From positions 34,409,424 through 34,473,423 of the forward strand of contig OY288244.1 in NCBI GenBank assembly GCA_958450325.1: a stretch of DNA of 64,000 nt, written 5' to 3'. This document shows positions 56,101 through 64,000 of this stretch, in pieces (the stretch's first letter is position 1; the number at the start of each line of letters is the position of its first letter). Source of the DNA: Agrostemma githago (Eukaryota; Streptophyta; Magnoliopsida; Caryophyllales; Caryophyllaceae). Both the position numbers and the translations under genes were made by a program. Under the pieces are notes generated by a model. It worked only from the letters and a program-made list of their open reading frames with translations, was not told where the DNA came from and did no database searches.

Positions 56101-58210
56101 AGATTCTTACTTCTACTTGCATTAATGTACTTAGGTGAATAAAAAACCAAATCCATCCCCAAAACATAATTGGATAGAATGAATATCCTTAGACGACAAA
56201 TCTTAAACGAGAAGTGTATTCTTACCAACACGCGATGAGGCGTACAAACTGGTACTATATTCCTTATGTGTCCATAGTCGTAACAAGCCAACAACCAACA
56301 ACTTTACCCTTATCTTTTTATTCTTAGAGTTGGACACTTGCAGCTTATTTAATAGAAACGATGCCCTTAAATATGTCCTTGACGTCGCATTAAACAATCA
56401 TTAAACACATGCATTAAATTTTCTACTCCACGCAAAAAAAAACTCATGAGTCCACACGATATTTTCACCCTTATGAGTAGTACAATCATACATTCTTAAT
56501 GTTGTGTTAAGATTGTGACGACCCAAAATAGTATTTACATTTTCTTACCATTCATTTAAATAAATGGCGTTATCCGAATTGAGAATGTAACCTGAATATG
56601 ACAGATATAATAAACATTAATGTTAAATTTGATGAACAAAACAATATTCTCATATTTTGAATAAATTCAAACAGTATAGTGTTTTTGCAAATTTAACATT
56701 AGCCGTTGGGCATAAATTATTAACTAAGCATTGACACTACAATTAAATAATCGTGATCAAATATTGACGATAAACTCATGTCGAACACTAAGCCTTCCTT
56801 TGGGCCGACTCAGCATACACACGAAAATACCGAATAATCATCACATATTTATCACCCGAAATTGTATATGTATTCGGCCAAATAATGGCCTTCCTTTGGG
56901 CCGACCATTATCCGCATGATTACACATACAACCAAACTTAAAAACCAAATGTTTGAATTTACTCTCCATTAAAAAAAAACTGTCTGGACATAAGCCTTAT
57001 GAGTGTCATAAACATAACAACACTCCCTTTATTTAACTTGTAATTCAGATTCGAATATTAGCATTCCCATCATAACAAGATACCTAGCACAACATCTAAT
57101 CTCATCTTTGGACGATAATTAGACTTGTAAGTGGTACTCTTGGTGCAGTAATCAAATATTAACAGTAAGATCATGTCAAATGTCAAGTCTTCCTTTGCGC
57201 CGACTTAACATCTACACGAAAACCGAATAACTGTTACATATTCATCACCACAAGCATGATTGAGTTTCGGCCAAATAATGGACTTCCTTTGGGCCGACCA
57301 TTACCCGCATGAAATTCAATCACACACAATCGTCCAATTATATAAACTATCTAATCTACGCAATAGAGGTTACTTTGGCAACGTATTGTTTCGATCAAAC
57401 AATCCAAAATATTAGACGTCTTATAAAAAACAAATAGCCAATATTATTGAAATCGAAATCAAGTTCTTTTAATCAAACCGTAATTAACGAGTGACTGAAA
57501 CCTTAAATGATAAAAGAAATTACAACCCAAAGTTCTTTCATCGTACAAGTCAACTTGTCAATTATAAATATGCGACAACAATCGCAACCGAAATTCCAAA
57601 TAGGTCTCAATTCGTACATAAAACCATATTATGCGATAATAATCAAACATACGAGACCACATATCATATAACTGAATCCCAAACAAAATTCCGAACCAAC
57701 CAGAATTGATTTAAAAAACTAAACATCGTATAAACTGAATAGCCAATTATGAGAATCTGAAACTTAATATCCTAAATATAACGCTTTAATCATTATATAA
57801 CTTCATCGATTGCGTATCTAAAAACGTTCAAACATATACTCCGCACGTAAACAGTCCTAATGTCACAAAATAAAATTATAATCCAAATGTGACGTGCTAC
57901 TGAGTATAAACTAATTTAGGCAAACTAAACATCTTGATCATACGACTACATGCATATATGAGCTGAAAATTAAATCAACTCCCAATTTGTTGTGGAAGCA
58001 GGCCCAATCACAATTTAGATGCAATCAAAACCTGACAACACATTACCATGGCAGACCAAGTTTAATTCGCGGTATGATTAAGTCAATTAAGAAGTAAAAA
58101 CAATTATGAGGCAACGACATAGTCCATACGGAGGATCTTAGTCCAAAGATTTAAGACGAAACATCAAATAAACCGAATAAATTTGATCCAAATAATTCAG
58201 TATGAAGAGG
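53192..58210. other. Element G interior, no genes seen
   Basis: An AT-rich 5 kb stretch without a frame above about 80 codons or any recognisable protein motif. The polypurine tract is at 53192-53204 (minus). The only internal structure noted is a diverged duplicated block with CTTCCTTTGGGCCGAC. Confidence 0.7.
56745..57325. repeat. Diverged duplicated block with CTTCCTTTGGGCCGAC motifs in element G
   Basis: Two blocks of about 185 bp (56745-56930 and 57141-57325) share order. First comes ATCAAATATT, then CTTCCTTTGGGCCGAC (CTTCCTTTGCGCCGAC in block 2), then CGGCCAAATAATGG, then a second CTTCCTTTGGGCCGACCATT and CCGCATGA. They are about 395 bp apart. Confidence 0.8.
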
Positions 58211-58222
58211 GCTCTGATACCA
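58211..58222 (-). promoter_or_regulatory. Element G primer-binding site (initiator tRNA-Met)
   Basis: The minus strand reads TGGTATCAGAGC, 2 bases from the 5' LTR at 58225. Confidence 0.9.
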
Positions 58223-58224
58223 CT

Positions 58225-58708
58225 TGTTAGATTTAATCCGACCCAAGACTGAAAACTTCATACTAAATTAATTGGTATATACCGAATAGCGGAAGCGTAC
58301 CTGACTCAATTGGAGAAGGGAGGTGGATTTGGAATCACCTGATTATAATCATCTAACAAACACACTCGCCTTTTTGGTTTCTCCAAATCGATGGGATATC
58401 TGTGAAATTTGGTCAAAAAGTGTGCTGTGAGGGACCATAACCCTGACTATATATAGGGAGGGGTGGTTAAACCCTAATGACCTATATCAGTCGCCTTTAG
58501 TGGATAAGCCTATCATATATCCCATAATGCCCTAATGGGTCTCTACACTATTATAGTATCCGACCCATACTTATAAGACGTAAATAAGCCCGTATTATTA
58601 TTACTACGACGGATCACATATTTGGGCTAACTTTAATGATAGTTAATAAATACAATAGGTCCAAATAATGTTGTCCACATATATTGTATTAGACCCATAA
58701 TTCTTACA
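58225..58708 (-). mobile_element. Element G 5' LTR
   Basis: 484 bp matching 52706-53191, next to the primer site and followed by the TSD ATGAA. Confidence 0.93.
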
Positions 58709-61154
58709 ATGAACACCATAACCGGATCCTCAACGAGGTACTTTTAACCTCCACGCCGCTAGGCGGTGCTCCTGCCGGAGTCACCCCTAATGACCCCATT
58801 ACACCACCTCAAGACCACATCCTACAGTCTGCCATGAGTCGCATAGAATTCCTTGAAAACCAAATGCGCCTAAACCAAGGCAACAATGCCCATCTCGAAA
58901 ATCACTGAAAGTTTGAAATGGTGAACGACCAGCTCCTAGAAAACTTTTCCTTAGCTGACATACCGAAGTTCAAAGGAACTAAGGACCCCCTCAACCATAT
59001 CCGGGCCTTTAAGGATTACATGGCCTCGAAGTACTTTCCCAAAACGAGAAGGAAGGCTTCTCCGAATTTCTGACTAGGTGGAGAAAAGTTAGCACTCAGC
59101 TAGTAAACCGTCCGGACAAAGCTACTTTAGTAGAAAATTTCGTCGATAACCCGCTTATGCCTCTCACCTTAGGTACCAAAATATCCACACTTTCAAGGAG
59201 CAATCCACCTTAGGAATACGCCCAAAAGACGATATGAGGAAGGGAGTGTTCTCCAAAATAATAGGGAAAGGTTATCAAGGTCCAACTACATCCACAGAAA
59301 CCCGCTCTTACGGGTCATCCGGGAATAACAAAACCAAAGAAGTACACCTAGTCGAACCAACCACCCGGGGAAGAACAAACTTTACCACTAGAACATTCTC
59401 CAAACTAGGCATCACATACGCCGATGCTCTAAAAAGGTTAACCGAGCAAGGGAAGCTCAAGCCCATAGGCCCTACCACAGAACCGTCCGCGGCCAGAAAA
59501 GGGAAGTCATGGGATGCAAATCAATATTGCCATTACCATCGTGGCAATGGCCATGATACCGAATCTTGCTTTCGGCTCAAACATGTCATACAAGACATGA
59601 TCGAAAATGGGACGATTCCTCTCCCTCCACCTGGGAAACCAAACAATACCACAAACCCTTTTAGCGTTCACGCTGTCTTTAACGACACCATCGATTGTTC
59701 CCACCTTGACCCTATAGAGGAGAATGTCCTGAATATTGAGGAAGATCCCGACAACCCGCGAGCACTCGCCAAGACTAGTAAAATCTGCGTCAAAGTCAGA
59801 GTCTAGTTCGTCTTAGGGCCTAGACCTAATAATGTAATAAATGTCATTTTGTTTTTCGCATCAAGTCAAGAGGTACGAGGGGACCTGTCCTCCACCTCCC
59901 CGAAAACAATGTCTCGGGCACGTAGCCCGCTTATTACTATCAATAAAAAGAAATAAACTTTTCTTCCTTTATAATACGCCTCGACATTCGCTTGATTTAA
60001 AACATACATTTCTCGCTCACGACTCGATACTATGCCATTTATGGATAACAACCAAATAAACATCAAAACAACGAGGAGTTACAAGAACCGAGATCCCGTG
60101 TTCCTTTTTTTTACCTATTCCATGCCTGGTGTAGAAAGCCACAAACTATCCCTTAGAACGAGCATCCCCGAATCCTATGACAAACGTAGATAGTCTTTTA
60201 GCTTGTGATCAAAGACGGAAGGCAAACCTATTTCCCACAATAAACATCCCTTAAAAATAAAGACCGACCAATTCCTACCATAGGTGCTAGTCTGACAAAA
60301 AAAGAAACAAAAGAAGAAGAAGGGTCTGAAATGGCCAAAAGGAGCCAAAGAAATAATGAAACCAAGGCCAAATTAAACCGGCCCAATTCAATGATCAAGA
60401 CCAAAATCAACGGTCAAATGAAACCCTTAATCATCCAATTCGACTTTAAGTGCAAAGACCAAACAAAAAGCAAAAAAAAAGAAAAAAAGAAAAATGAACA
60501 GGCCAGTCAGCTAGCACCCAAATACTAGCCTCCCTACATTACAACCCTTAAGACCTTTCCGAGACACTTGTTAAGAGACAGTCCGGAATTTTAAGGATTC
60601 AAGCTCAATAGGATAATCCCAACCGTTAGGGCCAGACATGGAAATCAGATCCCACGTAATTTACAACCCACCCGATTGAAGTCTGAGTCATTTTTACTCA
60701 ACTTCCCCTTTCTTACCACATTACGAAACCGTAACCCCATAGCCTTAACTCCAAAAAAATCAAGCTCCAGATCTTAGTTCATCAGAGCCACTCACTGCCT
60801 ATCTCCACATTCCAAAACCATCCAAGCCAGTCGCCCTGACCCAAACGCGGTATCTCGGTAATTGTCACTTTCAAGGGGGCACACCCGACCATTTCACATT
60901 AATTTTTAGCTAGGATGAAAACTCATGTGAAACACTCTAAACATCTCACATCGATAATTGGCATAACGGGTCTAAAGCAAAATCACTCACATCTATAAAG
61001 AACTATGAACATGATTTGATTCCGTTTAAACACGGATACGTAGGCAACCCTTCTTCGGGTAGAGCCAACCAAATAACAAAATTGATTACTCGATTCACAT
61101 GCAAACGGAACCTTTTTCCACGCTCCGGTTAACTAGTGATTCCAATGACGAAGC

Positions 61155-61410
61155 ACAAACGACGAGCCGAGGACGGGATGAAAACCCGAAAGGGTGCCCT
61201 GGGCAAAAAGAAGAAACAAGTTGCGAGCCGTCGTAAATATATATATATATACAAAAAAAAACAAAAAAAAGGAAAAAAAACAAAAAAAAAGAGCAAAAAA
61301 GATGAGCCGAGGACGGAGTGAAAACCCGAAAGGGCGCTCCGAGCAAAATGACGAATCGAGTTGCGAGCCACCACAAAAAAAGAAAACAAAATAAAAAAAA
61401 TGTGCTTCTC
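61155..61410. repeat. Imperfect tandem duplication of about 145 bp with A-rich spacers
   Basis: GATGAGCCGAGGACGG-type start, GAAAACCCGAAAGGG, GAGCAAAA and GTTGCGAGCC occur in the same order in both copies. The first copy has an (AT)n run and both end in A-rich tracts. Confidence 0.8.
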
Positions 61411-62082
61411 ATTAATAAAAAAATCAATTAAATTAAGCCTTTGTCGAGGCCCTTTACATCGAGCATCCGAAATCCGTCTACCCCGGAAAATGACGACGTG
61501 TCAAGCAAAACCCTACAAAAACTAGTACTAATACGCCACATAATATCAACTAATAGAACATAGTACTAAATGGCTGGGCTCTACCGGTCCGACTTTCCCA
61601 TTTTCTCGCCATTCGAGTGTGCTTGTTCGGGTCTCTCACCATCGGCCCCTCCAAACAAAAGCTTCCACCGCCCTACCTAAAGGCGGGCCCAGCCAATCCC
61701 ACTTCTCCTTCTCACTCACATTCTCAAATATGAGTCTCATCAGTCTCGGCCCATTTAGATGAACTGACAAATACTAGGACCGGTAACGCCGTCTCCGGTC
61801 GGGCGCTTAGTGACATTAGCCCACATAGCTTCTTTATTCTGTAACACGGTCTTCTCCAAAATCTTGAACCTTTATCTCACATCCGATAACCCCGGACGTC
61901 AGGAACGACCTTCTGAAGTCGCTAAACCCTTTTCCAAAAGACGAAATGCCCGCGCAAGAATGACAGGTCCACGCGGACAATACATTACGTCTATTGGGTC
62001 CACCAGACTGAGACATTTTGTTTTTTAGGGGGATAAGCTACCCCACAGGAGCGTGTTGTAGGCCCGAATGACATCATCAATT

Positions 62083-62195
62083 TGTGTCTTTAGCCCAGCA
62101 TGACATTGTCACTAAGATATAAAAAGCGGTCTAATTGCGTCTTTAGCCCACCACGGCATTGTCACTAAGATATAAAAAGGGGTCTAACTTTTTTC
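62083..62195. repeat. Tandem duplication of about 55-60 bp with TATAAAAAG
   Basis: GTGTCTTTAGCCCAGCATGA then CATTGTCACTAAGATATAAA is repeated with a few changes. Each copy carries GATATAAAAAG, TATA-like on the plus strand. Confidence 0.8.
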
Positions 62196-62579
62196 TTTTT
62201 AGCCTCATTTAAACATGAATGTCGAGACAGTCACACTTGCCTCCTAGCACCGAACACGCACTCGGTCGATACACTTTAGCTAGAAAGCATTTCTTACATC
62301 TTTACACGTCTCGAGTCAAACACTTTCATCGACGTACTACTTGATCCAAATCCCGACTCAAGCTAACGCATTTTAAGAATCCAGAAAAAGCATTTTCGTA
62401 CTCACAGGGAATCTCAACGGATTCTAAAATGTCCTAAACTATGACAAAATCGCAAACAAACCAAACTTGAAGTGATTACTTGTCATCTAAGTCAATATTT
62501 CAAAAGCAAAACAAAACGCAAGGCTAACAAATCAATCAAAATACTAAAGGTTTAAAATATATAAACTAGGGAGGACCCC

Positions 62580-63360
62580 TAGAAGCCGCGCCTATAGCTA
62601 TCACAAACTCACCAGTGTCATCATCCAAGCCTAGATCCTCCAGCTCAAAAAGAGGAGACTCGATGCCATCCTTGCTCGACAACATATCTCGGGTAACTGT
62701 CTCGGGAGTCCCTCCTACATCATCGGTAGCGCCGGTAGCATGATCTCCCTCTCCGCCTCGGTCCCGAACCTAGCGGCACCCTGTACCGAGGTCTCGTCCC
62801 GAGGGAGAGCCAGCTGCTCCTTAAGCTTGACAATCTCATTATCCCGAGATGGCAAGAGCAACAGCAACTTGGCCTATTCCGCTTCGAGCTCGGTCACCCA
62901 AGTCTCCAATTGCCCCACCATATCAGGGGTATCCTGCAAATGTCACTCGCACTTTAGGAAAACATAGAGACAACCTAAAAGCCAACCTTAGGTACGCGTA
63001 CTTACCGATCAAGGTCCCGAAGTGTCACGGGAAACCCTCGAGGCGTAGGTCCGGAAGCAGTTGGCAACCTGCCACAACCACTGATGGCAAGCTAACGAAA
63101 CCTGAAAGGCGATACCATACAAGTTAGCCAAACAAAACCTAACCCTTAGAACCCAAATCTGAAACAGAAACCGAAACTTACCCAGTATTCACAGTCACGC
63201 TACTCCATCCCAGCCTCCATCTCCTCAGCAGAACACGGGAAAAGAGGCTTTGTAAAGGCTACCCCAGCCACATCACCCCTGAGCAGCGTCAAAGGGTAGT
63301 TTGGGGGCTGAACAGCATTAGCCGAAAGAAAAGGGAACTGTTCAAAATGAAAGCAAACAC
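62580..63360 (-). pseudogene. Antisense spliced gene remnant in element C 3' region (PMD-type C-terminal part)
   Basis: On the minus strand, three coding blocks are separated by introns with good borders. Exon a (about 63360-63182) reads NAVQPPNYPLTLLRGDVAGV and KPLFPCSAEEMEAGM. An 80-bp intron (63102-63181, GTAAGT...TTTCAG) follows. Exon b (63006-63101, 96 bp) reads VSLACHQWLWQVANCFRTYA. A 72-bp intron (62934-63005, GTAAGT...TTTGCAG) leads to exon c (62933 on), which reads DTPDMVGQLETWVTELEAE and then a coiled-coil-like RDNEIVKLKEQLALPRDE. Both introns keep the frame in phase 0. A TGA ends exon b and TAGs occur in exon c, so it is dead. Its place (antisense, before a tandem array) equals that of the mobile-domain remnant in element A, so both may be parts of the same extra gene. 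The family link is inferred. Confidence 0.6.
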
Positions 63361-63589
63361 TAAACCATAGGACAAAACAAGCGATAAAATCAAAACGGAC
63401 ATTTCAACCCAGCGGAAAAAACGTGAAAACCCCTAGCTAATAATTAAGACCACTCATACTGAAGCACATGACAATCTATGCACGATATCTGAACAAAACA
63501 AACTCAATCGAATCCTAAAGCATTCCTAAGGTAGATTTTAAACTCGTGTGTCTAACGAACCGCAAAGCATTCAAACCTCAATTTCAGTT

Positions 63590-64000
63590 CAATTTTAAAC
63601 GAGCCCCTTGTAGTGCTAAAAAAAATTTAAACGAGCCCTTGGTAGCGTTCAAAATCCGATTTTAAATGAGTCCTTAGTAGCACTCAGTTTAATTCAACGA
63701 GTCCCTGGTAGCACTCAGAATCAAAACAATTTTAAACAAGCCCCTTGTAGCGCTCAAAACCATTTTAAACGAGCCCCTTGTAGCGCTCAAAATAATTTTA
63801 AACGAGCCCCTTATAGCACTCGAAACTATTTTAAACGAGCCCCTTGTAGCGCTCAAAACAATTTTAAACGAGACCCTTATAGCGCTCAAACCTATTTTAA
63901 ACGAGACCCTTGTAGCGCTCAAAACAATTTTAAACGAACCCCTCGTAGTGCTCAAGCCCATTTTAAACGAGTCCCTAGTAGCACTCAATTTAACTCCAAA
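63590..64000. repeat. 33-bp tandem array at right window edge
   Basis: About 12 units, running off the window, of the type ACGAGCCCCTTGTAGCGCTC then AAAACAATTTTAA. The period is 33 bp, so on the minus strand it keeps an artefact frame of 11-residue repeats (SATRGSFKIVL). It corresponds in position to the arrays of element A but shares no obvious sequence with them. Confidence 0.92.

Larger units (their letters stand above)
52706..58708 (-). mobile_element. Element G: non-coding Ty1/copia-like LTR element (TSD ATGAA)
   Basis: 6003 bp with LTRs at 52706-53191 (486 bp) and 58225-58708 (484 bp). Exact ATGAA duplications flank it (52701-52705 and 58709-58713). On the minus strand, an initiator-Met primer site (TGGTATCAGAGC) and a polypurine tract (AAGTGGGAGATTG) define it. 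The 5 kb interior is AT-rich with no long frame and no recognisable gag or pol, so it fits a large non-autonomous (LARD-like) element. The copia link rests only on the primer type and small LTRs. It inserted into the gag of element C. Confidence 0.9.
52517..59806 (+). pseudogene. gag: Element C gag, split by element G and mutated
   Basis: The N-part (52517-52705) starts MSGDSSVDTSN and has a coiled-coil-like segment (LTNLIRELQATIIILNASVN). It meets a TGA just before the G insertion. After G the frame resumes with ILNEVLLTSTPLGGAP, then IEFLENQMRLNQG, a TGA, and the capsid start LADIPKFKGTKDPLNHIRAF. This closely matches element B gag (LTGIPMFAGTEDPVHHIRAF). A deletion and shifts follow near 59040. 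EFLTRWRKVSTQLVNRPDKA matches B's YLQRWRAESVKLVDKPNEK. From 59234 a 190-codon frame carries the zinc knuckle CHYHRGNGHDTESC (59528-59569, Tat-type CX2HX4HX4C) and ends at 59806. Several stops are one C-to-T step from CGA. Confidence 0.78.
59807..62560 (+). other. Element C non-coding region after gag
   Basis: No pol domain or other gene was supported. The first 900 bp resemble the element B 3' region (for example TATTTCCCACAATAAACATCC and AGAGACAGTCCGGAATTTT). Further on are purine-rich runs (60297-60500), a duplicated block with AT and A runs (61155-61410) and a smaller duplication (62083-62195). Confidence 0.7.
48651..64000 (+). mobile_element. Element C: Tat-like retrotransposon with gag remnant, 3' end off-window
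   Basis: It has a 5' LTR (48651-50852) of the same family as element A, a Tat/Ogre-type primer site, a long leader and a decayed gag with zinc knuckle split by element G. A non-coding 3' region related to B, an antisense spliced gene remnant and a 33-bp tandem array reach the window edge. No pol motif was seen between gag and the edge. Confidence 0.88.

Noticed and set aside
53257..57709. Small frames in element G (60-80 codons) as copia gag or pol
   Set aside because: No capsid, zinc knuckle, protease, integrase or RT motif in any of them; AT-rich chance frames.
24202..58222. tRNA genes at the primer-binding sites
   Set aside because: Only 12-18 bases complementary to tRNA 3' ends are present, with no cloverleaf.
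63689..63988. 99-codon repeat protein (SATRGSFKIVL units) at right edge
   Set aside because: A 33-bp tandem array always keeps one frame open; there is no upstream coding context and the units vary freely.
1..64000. Integrated pararetrovirus
   Set aside because: All RT-bearing sequence is Ath0, which has LTRs, a tRNA-Asp primer site and an integrase; no movement or coat protein motif was seen.

Overview
The window is plant nuclear DNA, almost certainly from a flowering plant. It consists almost entirely of LTR retrotransposons nested inside one another. No intact host gene, rRNA gene or tRNA gene was seen. The evidence is the element types (Athila- and Tat/Retand-like Ty3 elements, Cassandra TRIMs with 5S-like LTRs, a Ty1/copia-like element), tRNA primer-binding sites and short target-site duplications (TSDs). 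The species cannot be fixed. Retand-like 3' tandem repeats recall Silene (Caryophyllaceae), but that is only a weak hint. Element names below are my own labels.

Left part (1-27 kb). Ath0 (1 to about 6440, minus) is an autonomous Athila-type element cut by the window edge. Its gag-pol frame is open apart from one TAG. Next come the internal 3' part and 3' LTR of a Retand/Tat-like element A (about 6440-12108, plus), with a broken antisense plant-mobile-domain gene and two tandem arrays (52 bp and 82 bp units). Element D (12180-13246 and 23003-26975, plus) is a left-truncated, pol-less Athila-like element. It is split by Ath1 (13247-23002, TSD ATTTT), which has gag and protease but no RT, RNase H or integrase, and by Cassandra copy a (23792-24522, TSD ATACA).

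Right part (27-64 kb). A decayed transposon-associated gene F (27461-29507) is split by three insertions. These are gag-only Tat element B (29508-39606, TSD GTTAT), reduced Athila-like element E (39942-48510, minus, TSD GTAGT/ATAGT) and Tat element C (48651 to beyond the window). E carries Cassandra copy b in its 5' LTR (46450-47034, TSD GTTTA). C carries G, a 6 kb non-coding Ty1/copia-like element, in its gag gene (52706-58708, TSD ATGAA). Near the right edge C has a spliced antisense gene remnant followed by a 33-bp tandem array.

How it fits together. Ath0, Ath1 and E form a series of progressive loss: full gag-pol, then gag-pro, then only the two ends of the protein. Ath1, D and E keep a common C-terminal motif (RAF...LLRAL), a purine-rich tract several hundred bases before the polypurine tract, and matching LTR modules. 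They probably depend on enzymes supplied by autonomous relatives such as Ath0. B and C are similarly pol-less Tat elements. LTR families carry clusters of near-palindromes built on CGAYCG (B) or CGRYCG (Ath1, E). LTR pairs differ by a few percent by eye, so the insertions are not very recent. All calls come from reading the sequence; no database search was run.
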